From NCBI GenBank assembly GCA_900708905.1, contig CAADRB010000030.1, forward strand, positions 887,900-951,899: a stretch of DNA of 64,000 nt. The letters run 5' to 3'. The stretch's first letter is position 1. Each line of letters opens with the position of its first letter. Shown here piece by piece: positions 12,458-24,340 of the stretch. The position numbers and the translations under genes were made by a program. The notes beneath the pieces are model-generated. The model had not been told where the DNA came from and did no database searches. It was given only the letters and a program-made list of their open reading frames with translations. The DNA comes from Hymenolepis diminuta. Taxonomy: Eukaryota; Platyhelminthes; Cestoda; Cyclophyllidea; Hymenolepididae.

Positions 12458-15400
12458 TATCGTTTAGCAAAATCTCCCTCAATTATGACATATTCTTACG
12501 GTCGATTATGTCCATTACAATTTCATCGCATAAATGTGTTCACCTTGCCAGAATATTGAATTAGATTCTTCATCAGATTTGAGATCTCTCATTGGCCCAA
12601 TTTTGACCAGTTAGAGTACGCTCACGTTGCCATGGTATATTAGCTTATTACTTGAGTGATGCACTGCGTGCAAGGTAAATTACATTATCCATTAATATAA
12701 CTAACTTAAATATATAAAGATAAAATAGAAATCATTAATTCAATAAAGACATAAGTACAAATGTGGATCACAAATATGTCGACATCATTTGATGTAATTT
12801 CAAAAGATTTACAAATTTGCAGAATGTAAAATTAAATAAATAAAATTTTTGACAATGAACACTTAAAATGATTTATAATTATAAACATTTTAGAAAAAAT
12901 AACTTATTTTGGTTAGCATTATTAAAGAATCTTATATATTAACTATCCTATTTACAAATGGTTTTTCATATATTTGTCTAAAATTAACGCCGCATTTAAA
13001 CAATAAATTGCGTAAAAAATTTCTAATTTTCATTCTTTCTTTATGGCCAGAGACGTCGCATATTTGTTCTCAAAATTTCAATTCATTTTGAGAAAATCAA
13101 AAGGCATTCTTTTAGACAGCGGATTCGTTTGCAGCAGCCTAGCACACAAAGCGAAAGAGGTCTGGCCCAAAAATAATCACGTCTATTTTATTCCCTTTTA
13201 ATCAAGAGGAAGTTTTGGAGGGCAAAATTACTTTTTCCAAGTTAAGCAGGTTCCAAAATCCGATGGAAAATTTCCTTTCCAGCGTCAGAGACTTAGAAGT
13301 AAAACATTCTTTAAAGAAACCACTTTAAGCCATTTGAAAAGCTGCACGTGGAAGTGGTTTAAAAGCAGAATTTATTGATGAATTTTGAACTAAAAATACA
13401 CTTTGAATTTGGATTGTTGAAGTATTTAGTCAGTCAAATAACATACAAATCTTAAAATTTATTAGTAGTCAGGCAATTTTGGTAGGACAACATTTATTGT
13501 GAGAGAATTAGTCCAATCTAGATTATGTTGCATTCTAATCGCAAAGAAATTCAATAGCCGTAATGTACGCAGAGGTAAATTCAAACAAGAGACTTTATGA
13601 ACGAATCGATATCCACTATAGATTAAAAATTTTGTCTCTTTAGTAGCTTCAAAATTTATTATAGATAAAGATGGTCTGGACGTCAACCGTTCAAACATGA
13701 TTTTTAATGGGTTTCAACTGAGCGACAAAATCTTTTACAATCGATTTGGAAAAAAATTAACTCGATTAAAGTTTTTGAAGTTATGATATTTGATCTTGGA
13801 TACTTCAAAACGAAGAAAAAATAATTAAAGCATTAATAATTATGTGATAAAAACAATTTTTATAGACTACAAATTTCCAAACTAAGATATAAGAAATAAG
13901 CCAACTTTTAGTTGCTATATGCAGACAAAGCTTCTAGTTTTCTAAAACGTAGTCACTGGATACCAGCTAAATTGAAATAGACAAGAATAAACATTAGTCT
14001 TCCCATTATTTGCGGCTAGTATTAAAAATTTATTAATTTGCTAGAAATAAAGACTTAAAATTTGCTGTTTTAATAGCTCCCTCTACATCGACACCCTCAA
14101 CGTCAATACATTTAGCATTAACAATCAGATTCTTAATGTGTTCTAACACTTTTCCAACTCAAGATTCATAAAATTTTCTTTGCAGGCTTATCCTGCAGGC
14201 CGACAGTTACTGCAGCACCCATTTTCTCTAACGACTGCACCTAGAGAATATCTAGTTACCTACTACGTTGCAGCTACCTCTTTTCTGCCTGCTTATCAAA
14301 AAGCCCTACCATATTGACATTTTTCTTCGTAATCTTACCTAAATAAGAATTTAACTTAAATGTTCACCTCTCGTGCTTTTATGACAATCCTCGACTTCGA
14401 ATTTCGTTTGGAGATGTCATGAGAGAGGATATTAGTATATCATGAGCTTGAGTAGATATTTGAGGGGAGATCTGCAGGGCTGAGAGAGATGCAGTCGTCA
14501 TCATCACTGGCTCTCTCTTGTGCGGAGCGTAGGAGTGATCCTACCAGACTGATAAGGGAGAGCCGCTGAAGTCATAAAGTATTTTCCATCGCTTGCATCT
14601 GCCTCTCTATGCATAACCCAAAAAATACGCACTCGCAAGCATGCATGCACGAATCACCTTGCGGCCTGTTTATCTGATAATACATTATGAACACATCACT
14701 ATACAAATAAATACACAATGTGCGCCATTAAATACTGTTAATGAGCAAACGAACGAGGGAGCAGGCTCACTCAAATGCTTTACTAGTCCAAACTCATTAC
14801 TTGAGCCATTTATTATTTGAGTAATGTAAGTGCTGTATCTTTGCATTTGCGTTTTATCTTCTGGACCTAAGAGGGAAAGTTTAAGTATGATCAAGCTCTC
14901 ATTTTATAATTCTTGGACAAATTTTGTATGGAAGATTGAAGGGAGATGAATGGAGACCTAGAATGTGACGGTAATAATAAATCACCCCTTTAGTCAGCTT
15001 AGCTCTTCAGCCATTACATATTTTGGATTACCTTGTTTGGTTAGAGAAGGATATAAAACATTACAAATAATCATGTAGATAGATAAGAAAACATTTCACC
15101 TGAAGTTTTTAGAGAAAGTAGTCATGTTTAGACTGTTTACATTTATTAGCAATTAAACAACATATTAGGTCCGACATTAAAGAAAGTTATTAGTTGAGCA
15201 GCTATTGAATATGTTGTCAATAAAAATGAACAAGGACTCACTGCATTTTAATACGGTGTTAATACATGTCTAGTATTCTTCCAAACGGGTACGTTACGCA
15301 TTGTTAAATCATTGTTAAGACTGAATCGCATAACATCTTCATTTTAAATCACCATAATTTAAATTTCTGAAACCTTGCATCTACCCGCCACTCAATATTT

Positions 15401-15714
15401 ATCGATGCGTCTGGACAATTTGATCGCGATAAACACATTGAGTCTAGATTTCGTGGCTTTCAATGTGGATACATCCACAGTGTATTCTAAATATTTTGTT
15501 TTTTAATCTATCAAATGAAAGCTTTCGACTATTTAGGTTATCATTTTCTGAGAGTCTAATCAAGATACATGAAGGTCAAAAATCTCTACAAAATGCATAA
15601 GGCATCTAAGGCCATCTTACACACTTTTATAAAAACAGAAAACAAAAATATCAATGGCTGAAACATACGATTTCCTCTAACAGAACAAATTAACACAGTA
15701 GTAACTTAGATTTT
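12458..15714. other. Intergenic DNA
   Basis: No exon or RNA gene is supported. The minus-strand open frame 13462-13698 and the antisense frame 14685-14894 show no recognisable motif. The stretch at 14460-14570 is locally richer in G+C and in CTCTCT/GAGAGA runs and may be old repeat material that I cannot classify. Any 5' UTR or promoter of the 12457-11996 exon would fall in the first few hundred bases, but I see no clear core promoter element. Confidence 0.45.
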
Positions 15715-16650
15715 ATTCTAATTATCCCCCTACGGCTTTCATCACTGACTCACTTCGAGTCCGAATGCGACTGTAATCTTTCATCAGATCAGGTGGTTTT
15801 TGCTGATGTCCCCATTGCTCGGACTATTGCTTTCATCAGAGAGGAGGATTTGGTTTTATGGAGATGATTATTAACTTCCTTTTCAACCACGCCCCGCTTC
15901 GCTCATAATAATGCAGAGGTTAAGGTCTGATGAGTTAAGAGATGCCTATAAGTTTGGTGTGTCATGATGATGAAAATTCTCGGACATCCATCCAATCCTG
16001 GATTTTGAGAGCTTTATGGGATGGAGCCGAATCTTGTTGAAAGACATAGGGTCCCCCTCCATTGGCTATGCTGTCTATCCAAGGCGGCTTAACGACAATG
16101 ATTTGAAGAGTCTCCACATAGGTATCTGCATCTACATTCACTTTATATCCTGTGTAACAAATAAGGGAATCATGGTGTGTCCCTTTCTCAATACCCTTCA
16201 CAATACCAAAAACCATCAGCATTGCTGAAAACTTCGTGCACATACTTAACGGTTGGAACTTCGGTGGAGTCCACCCGCACATAGCCGCCTATCGTTTCTT
16301 GGATTGACTTTTCATCCCGATGGAGGTTTTTTTCGTAAGAGTCATTTTCATACATCAAATAATTCTCTTGAGCTGTTTTTGTCGGCGTAAACTGACTTCA
16401 ACTAGGAATCTATAATTTGTGTCCGAGGTCCTGATGAACAACACTCCTTATTCCTTCAGGTCGTTAGCATTGACTTCCCACGATTTTCGTCTATCATGCA
16501 CGCCATGCACTCTTCTCATAAATTTTAGTGTTCTGAGTTAATGAGAAGAGCATTGACAATACTCTGTTCTTTTCCCCGTGGTGGCCAATTCATCGGGATT
16601 GTTTTCATTCAACTCCTCTCTAACTTTGTAAACAAATGATCTTACAATTT
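15715..16650 (-). pseudogene. Degenerate mariner (Tc1/mariner) transposase
   Basis: The best-preserved part, read on the minus strand from 16282 to 15962, matches the central and C-terminal catalytic region of mariner transposases: a MVFGIV block, then KPPWIDSIANGG and the hallmark PYVFQQDSAPSHKA, whose Asp is the second catalytic acidic residue. Downstream, in shifting frames, I recognise remains of the C-terminal region (a tyrosine pair where the DYYVW block should be, then a KNHLI-type segment) to about 15715. Upstream, fragments compatible with the N-terminal DNA-binding region extend to about 16650. Multiple stops and frameshifts show that it is dead. The ends are approximate because I could not identify terminal inverted repeats. 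Mariner elements move by cut-and-paste into TA dinucleotides; nothing here suggests activity. Confidence 0.85.
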
Positions 16651-19600
16651 CTAAATTTCTGTATTTCACTTTTGCAAACACTATTAAAGCGTGTTTTTTA
16701 TATCATTAGTTATAGTAGTATCTGCCACGAGATCTTATGATATAAAAATACATTAATTATTATCGGGTTGGTTTAAATTACAAAAATATTAATGTCCTCG
16801 CATAATTTACGCATCCTGTATATTGACTGATTTATTCGCACACACAGTAAAGCTTGGTCTCCTCACAAACGCAGAGTCTCAAAGTCGAAAGACAAATAAG
16901 CCGGAACTTAAACAGCAGGCTATAACATCAAATACCGAAATATCCATACTATAGTCTCAAAAATTCACCTGACTGCTCACGTGATGACTACACCAATATT
17001 AGTAATTTCCGGGGACGTTTGAGTCTAGTCTTTCACATTATAAAACCCGGCATTCGATATAACTAACCACTTTAAAATAGCTTAATCAAAACTAAAAACC
17101 CTAAATATTTCAAACCCGGAAGAGCACAATGACCTCAGAATGAAAAATAAGTTTCAAAAACTATCACATTATTAACAATCACCTGTCAAATTGGGAAATT
17201 TGCAGACAATTCTTGGCAATTTTCTTTTGATAAAATTTTACATTTTACGACTTATTAGAGCTGAACTTAAAGGCAATGATTCAAATTGCAAAGTGTACTT
17301 TACGTAGTTATTCTTATAGAAGTATGAAGAAAGCCTTGCAACTCAAACAAAGGTTTTACTAAGAAAATTAATCAATCATATTGGATGAGCTATCTAGTAA
17401 ATCGGTAGTTGCAGCAGTAGCTAATTCATATGTGGTATTATATTTCCAGTGGTAAGCGTAGAAATACAATGATTGATAATCCAATACATGGGAGATGAAG
17501 CTTATGAGTTGCTTTGAAAAGCACCAAAAATATTCGATTTGGTTTCTTGACAAGTTTTAAGTCTTTTCAATTAATTTCAGGGATCCTAGTTCAGAAACTC
17601 AGCTGAACCTTCGAGCCTAAAACCTCTGCACGAAAACTTTACAACATTTTGAGTGCTTAAAGGATGAGAACAATCTGTGGGTCTATTTTAAACTGAATAA
17701 GTTAAACTGATAGTCATTTTTAAATACAAATATGGATGCAATTTGATTTGTTTAACACCGATTTACCAGATTGGTCTAAAATAAAAATGATACTTACCAA
17801 TGCATTGAGTTAACTAAAATTAGTTCGCTTTTGGAATTTTCAGACATTGTTTCTGCTCTTCCTTTATGCTATTCGACTATTAACTACCCGGCTATTAGAT
17901 TAGCTTTTTGGATATGTAAAAAGGACAATTCTTCATCACAACATATTTATTATAAGATATGGAGAACAGGGGACAAATAAAAACTTTTTGTCATAGTTTG
18001 TCTGTAATTTGTAAGTTTAAATGGTAACATGCCTAAAAGAGAATTCGCATACTAACGTGTCATCGCATATTAAAGTGCGATGAAAAATTTATTTATTTAA
18101 AGTTGATGGCTTTGGCTTTGCGTTTGGTATCGAAATAATCGGGAGGCATGATAAGAATTTATGAGCTGAATTTAATATCAGCGCTTGAAATATAAATTTC
18201 AGGGAGTCTACAACATATCTGTAAACAAAGAAGCCCAAACAACTGTAAGTTCATTAATTTAACGTTGAGTTACGAATAGGTTGCGCTATTTACTCAATTT
18301 GCTGGCATTAATAACCGGAAATAAACATTTACAACGTTTTATCATCAAAAAGTGTCTAAAATGAGGGATAGTGAAATTTTCAATGATAGGTGAAGAGAAA
18401 AACCCTGTTGAAATAAGAAAAAAGTCCTGAGTTATGTAATTGTCTTACTTTATCTGAAATTCGAACTGACAATATACTTTATCCGTTACATAATGAGTAA
18501 TTTTCCTTTTCATCCCCTAATGTTCTGAATTTCAACTTTTGGGATATGATGATTAGACTGATGAGTAATGACGTATTTAAATCTTGTTGACCAGCTAATT
18601 AAAATGGGTAGGTGTTCAAGCACTTTAAATAAAGATTTTGTGGTACAGTTATCACATAAAAACGTTGAGCATTAAGTGATAGATATACTAGCGTGGTACT
18701 GCTATAGGTTTATATGTAAAAGTCACAGTTTTACCAAGCATAATCACTCCAATTTTGTGTAATTATTCAAATAAAGTGCAAATGGAAAGAGTAAATGAGA
18801 TAAAAAATGTGTTTTAGAGAAAAATAAGGCCTTTTCGTCTACACTCTGCACATAATTAATTGAGTTAAGCTTGATGTCACAAGATTAGCCAATCAAAATT
18901 TCAATTCCCCCAAAGTTTAACTGAAAAGTAAGGTAAATACTTATTTGCTAAAAAATATGCTTGATTTTACAATAGATTATTTTGGGAATGGAGTCATTTC
19001 TATCTCAGAGAAACTTGCTAAGATGTCCTGATTAACGTCCTGTGCAAGTCAAATCAACTCAAGACAATGTTATATTCATCACATTGGTAGCAGCAACGGA
19101 AGAGAACGCCAGCTCTCAAGGACTTATTATTTGCATAATAGAAAGTAATAATTCGGTGGCAGTGATCTGACAATGAAGTAGGTGGTGAAAACAAACTAAA
19201 GGAATGGAAGTCTTACAAAGTTATGGCGATGTTTATTTCTTTATTTAAAACATTACATTTGAAACTCGCAGCCATTTTAAAATTAAAATAATAAAGCGTG
19301 AGAAAATTAAAATTTTAGCGACTTTTTAGTACTCTTTAAAACTGTTTTAAAATATGCGAGTTCACTAGAGCTGAGAGAGAGCTTGAGAGAATTGGCAATA
19401 TTGCTAATAATGTTATTTCGTTTTCTAACAAACGATTATTGGGATGGTTTCAAAGTTTGAGGGAACAGTGATTTCGAGATATTTTAGCCTCTATTGTTAG
19501 CTAAAACCTGTAATTTTTAAATCGTTTTTTGTTGAAGTAGCTCACAATAACTCTGATAAGATAGTAATGTTACTTTTGGAGTCAGACCAAGTTAGGCTAA

Positions 19601-22600
19601 ATACCCCTCATTGAACTAGTTATCTTTCTAAGGCTGACAGGAAACAAAAACCTCTGTCGGCTGAAAAGACTAATAGTTAGGTCCATGAGTGCTAAAGGAT
19701 AATAATCCGGATTGTGAAGAACAGACGAGATGAAGCACGATAGGGCAGTTGATCGACTTCGCTTTCTCTGTTATTTGACAGTTAGGGTAGAGGTATAAGT
19801 CAGAAGGCGGGCAATGCTCAGAGAGACAGAGGAGGTCTTTGAGTCAGGGTGCACAGGTACTACAAGCTAATAATTTTTATTTAAATAGTATCTTTGTTCA
19901 TTACTAGTAAAATTTCCTTTATGAAATCTGATTGATTAAAATTAACTAAAAATCATTGTTAATAATTCTAAAGTATTTACCTGAAATACGTAACAAAGCC
20001 CTCAAGCACAAATGTGAATGCTGAAAGTTTATTCATTTCTGTTTCAGCTCTACGCTTCCCCCTATTTTATTACAAATTTGGAACCTTGAAAGAAGACTTA
20101 GTATTGTACCTGTCTTGGTTCTTACATGAAGGAATGGTTGCTATTACTATTTTACTTATAAGTCAGGTAACTGATGTTAGTCCACACCCTTAGTTTAGTT
20201 ATGAAGTTAGTGACGTCAAATGATCCCTTCCGACCATTATATACACATTTGCACTTTCAATACACGCGCTAGATTGAATCAATTTTGTTATTCACGAGTA
20301 ACAATTTGTCCAGTAAACACTGACAAGCTTCAATTCAAAGACAAGCTATTCCGAAAAAATTTAACATTCGTGAAATATCAAATTATTTCAAAATTCAATA
20401 TTTTATTAACAATTGAGCCTACATATAAAATCTGAAATTAATATTCATAACTATGCAAAATACAATCTGTTATCACGAGAGAGCATTTAAATTTCACTTT
20501 CATGATTTGATCCATGAGTTTGAATTTACGTCAGCGAGATTCAGAGCGTTTTCTATGTAAGTATTTATTAAGGAACATCTTATAGGATATAAAATGGAAC
20601 AAGAAATAACAAAAGATACATAAGTGAGAGGAGACGATCCTCTAAACACAAATACCATCATTTTCTAGAGTAGCATAATGTTTTGGTTCAGCATATTTCA
20701 CATCCAAGCTCGTCATTGATCCATTCTATACCTATTTTGACTAACGTGCTAATAAGTGGTTCTGCAATGGCTGGCAAGGTTGATAGCTTAGCCACTATCC
20801 GTCCCTAAGTAACAACGTGTTTAGTGATTTGTAGTATTTTCATGGTCAGTTAGACAGGATCGTGATATCGCAAACTTCACTTAGCAAATTTCAAATATAT
20901 GTTCTAATAAAAGAATTTCATATACAAAAAGGATTACTCCCAAATTAGAAGAATGATTAATTATTTTCATCTCTGGGTTTGTCTGAACAGAAAAGAAGGA
21001 GCAATTACCTCTTCATCCTGTCAATTTCACTTTGGTTAGTAATTGCAATCCTCTTTAGATTTAAACGTAGCCAAGGCCATATCTGGTCTAAGGACATTTT
21101 ATCTATCTTTAGGATTGTTTTGACAGCAAATGTCACAGCTGTCACCGTCATTTAACAGAATACTTGACAAAATTACAGGTTAAATTTAAATAAACCTGAA
21201 AAAATCCAACAATTTTACTATTTTCTTAAAACCTACAGACAGAGAAGCGCGTTTTAATTTATAGTCTGCTGGACGTTTAATAATGTCTGCTTTAAATGCC
21301 CTTAAAAAGTTATTTTCATATTTTGTTTACCTCCAGCTTTATTATAGTGAGATATTTCACTTTTGCAAAAATAATGAAAAGCATCTCTAGGCACACATTT
21401 GCATTAACTTTTATTTGTAATGATGCCTCTCATGGACTGATATACATTCAATATATATATATATAGACACCACACATTATACTAATGGGACAAACGAATG
21501 CATTTCCAAAGCTGTGAAGAAATGGTTTGGAAATAGTTAGAAATATTTATTCCATGTGACCGATATTTTTTATTCTTTTCTTCAGCAACTTTTTTCAAAG
21601 ATTTTATGAAAATATTCCAATTGAACCTGCTGCTAGGAAAACCGGTGAAGTCATTAGCTGTCGCATTTGGCGGAAAAGACGGCAATGCTCTTACGCTGTC
21701 GAAAGGTTTTCTTCTCCCCAGACCCAGCAATTAGTAAGTACTTGTAGGAATTAATATCGTTGTTTTATGGTGTTTAATTTTCATAATATCAATTGTTTCT
21801 TGGTCTTGAGCAGTGTGATAAATACAGACACTCATATTAAATGACCAATTAATTAGAAAATATTGGACTTAGAAAAGGAAATAAATGATAGTAAAAAACA
21901 CTTCTAATGTAGTGTTTTTATTCCCTATTTAGCAGACTCGATTATTAATTGTTTAGAACGCGTCAGGTTAATTAATTCTTATTTCATATTTTTCTATCTA
22001 AACTTAATCAAATTATCTTGACTCTCCACTGCCATGCATTCAGAGCATCTTCGTGTTTAGAGTAGCTTTTTAAACAATCTAACTTCCTATTTTAGCTTTC
22101 TCCTTTAAACAGTAATTAAAATTTCAAGAAATATTTAAAATCTATTTTTAGCTATTATCTCCTCTTCCTATGTTTCTCAAGCAATTACGATCTTTTAATC
22201 AATTATAGGGTACATAAACAACATTTTTCCGACATATTTTTGGCAATAGATGAGTATGATAATAGTTATTGCTTGCTATGTGAGTACACTTATATCGCTG
22301 TAAAATTATACTAACTCATTAACTGAACTCATAAAAAAGGCATTTAGTTTGCCTTCATCACCATGACAACAAAATGTATCTCGATTTGTTGTTAGTTTTG
22401 TTTACAGTATCAGCAACTATTTACCACGAACTTTCAACTACACTTAATACATCCTTTTTTACTTTTCCATAACATTTCTCATTATGAACTCTCAAATGAG
22501 TAGAAAATATCATATTTATTCAAAATATTACGGAGTGCAAATTGTTATAAACAAGGCATCTATTCTTAACGTCTTTTATTTTTTATAGTAAAAATTGTAA

Positions 22601-22719
22601 TACATTTTATTAATTAAATGGAATAAAACAGAGAAATAAATTAACAGATAAAATTAATCCAGTAAACACTTTTGATTTATTATTATTACTCACAATAACA
22701 CGAAAATTTAAAATTTTAT
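16651..22719. other. Intergenic DNA
   Basis: About 6 kb of AT-rich sequence with no supportable exon. The frames at 17368-17553 and 20220-20435 are probably chance. The frame at 21482-21730 (minus) was considered as a possible exon and rejected. A short (TA)n run lies near 21453-21465. Confidence 0.45.
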
Positions 22720-23026
22720 TTGTGGGAAGCAACTGACGTCAACTAACAGTGAGTTCAATAACCGATAAAGAGTAGGATATCATAAAGGTACAGGGAGCAA
22801 CGTCAAGGTATCTAAGAATCTTACTTCATTTGAGTTTTGAAATCGAGTTGTACGATATTTACTAAATGGGCGATTCACGTCCCGGAACTCAAATTTCACG
22901 ATTCGTCCCCTGCATTGCAGCAAATACTTGTCTGCGATGTTCAGTGCTAAATGACTAGTATTACTTAATCAAATGAGGTTGATCTTGTCGCTTCATTTTG
23001 TCTTTTTTCTTGGAATGATTGAGATA
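22720..23026 (+). repeat. Left arm of a perfect 307-bp inverted repeat
   Basis: This arm starts TTGTGGGAAGCAACTGACGT and ends GATTGAGATA. Read base by base, it is identical to the reverse complement of 24034-24340 with no substitution or indel that I could find. The two boundary coordinate pairs sum to the same value (47060), which confirms a gap-free pairing. Outside the arms the sequence diverges immediately: 22719 does not pair with 24341, and 23027 does not pair with 24033. Related but diverged sequence occurs at about 63500-63720 and 35570-35705, so the arm belongs to a dispersed repeat family. I do not recognise the family. Confidence 0.93.
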
Positions 23027-24033
23027 GCAAAATTTTTTATATGCAGTTAATTTGTCGTATTTGAATATACATGGCTTTTCAATGTTAACATTCGAGGTGC
23101 CTAAAAGTTACATCTTTTGCTTTCCGTTTTAACACATAGGAGTGGGTGGTTTAAGACCAAACTGATTAATCTATCCCCAATATAGGTGTGATTGTGTTCT
23201 CATGCTAACACATTAATGCTCATAAATTTTGATAAATTTGGGAGATCGACCCCCTTTTAAAGCCCTCTACCATTTTGTATCTCCTGTTTAGGATTCAGAG
23301 GCGTTATTTTAATAGATATGATTCAGAAACAATTTTTCATCCTTTCTGGGTGGGTTTATGCGAGATGCACAGTAATTGAAATTGAATTCATTTAGTTCAC
23401 TAACAACACAAAGATGATTACACTGTTTTTATTTTCCATCTCATCATATTCCTCCATCATCGGTTAAATCTGATTCTACTCTTCTTATGTTAATCCAAAT
23501 TTGTATATGGTAAATAAACTTTCCCATTTTCCAAAATTTAAATATTTAAATATCAATTTTTTTAATTTTTTAAAATTTAATTTTGATATCTGGCATTTTT
23601 TAAACAAGAAACCACCATTTTAAGTATGATTGCTCCAAGTTGCCCCGGTTGACTTAAAGAATTAAGGTTTTACTATAATCTTGTTTAAGTAGAATACGTG
23701 AAATGGTTCGCAATAGTAGAAAATGTTAGATGTAGTACACATTTTACGATTCAGAAGCCGATATCCCAGCCAAGATGGAAAACACGTTGCTATAATGAAA
23801 AATTATTACGGTTCAACTCGGACTACGCACATTTTAACGTAATTCATATTTAGTTGGCATAAAAATCTTAAGAGATAAGCACTATTTTCAATAATAATGG
23901 AAAAAAATATAAAATGACTATTGATTTTGTCAAGAAAAAACATTTCCTCATTTTAAAATATTATATATTTCCTTTGAAAATAATCATGAAGAAGACACTA
24001 ATGTCAAAATTGTAATCTGTAAGAAGATTCTGT
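23027..24033. other. Spacer between inverted-repeat arms
   Basis: A 1007-bp spacer with no open frame of note and no recognisable transposase. It is very AT-rich, with a self-complementary AAATTTAAATATTTAAAT-type patch near 23535-23580. If the whole unit is a foldback or MITE-like element, this is its non-coding core. Confidence 0.6.
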
Positions 24034-24340
24034 TATCTCAATCATTCCAAGAAAAAAGACAAAATGAAGCGACAAGATCAACCTCATTTGATTAAGTAAT
24101 ACTAGTCATTTAGCACTGAACATCGCAGACAAGTATTTGCTGCAATGCAGGGGACGAATCGTGAAATTTGAGTTCCGGGACGTGAATCGCCCATTTAGTA
24201 AATATCGTACAACTCGATTTCAAAACTCAAATGAAGTAAGATTCTTAGATACCTTGACGTTGCTCCCTGTACCTTTATGATATCCTACTCTTTATCGGTT
24301 ATTGAACTCACTGTTAGTTGACGTCAGTTGCTTCCCACAA
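24034..24340 (-). repeat. Right arm of a perfect 307-bp inverted repeat
   Basis: Exact reverse complement of 22720-23026 over all 307 bases. The outer end reads CTTCCCACAA. I see no convincing target-site duplication: the flanks are AT-rich on both sides but do not match (ATTTTAT on the left, TCAAAAA on the right). If transcribed, the pair would fold into a 307-bp duplex with a loop of about 1 kb. Confidence 0.93.

Noticed and set aside
21482..21730. Minus-strand open frame; an overlapping frame reads EEKTFRQRKSIA, reminiscent of the N-terminus of LC3/Atg8 proteins.
   Set aside because: Only about ten residues resemble the family. The frame then stops, and no downstream ubiquitin-like core or splice sites could be matched. 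The other frame shows no family either. Most likely chance.
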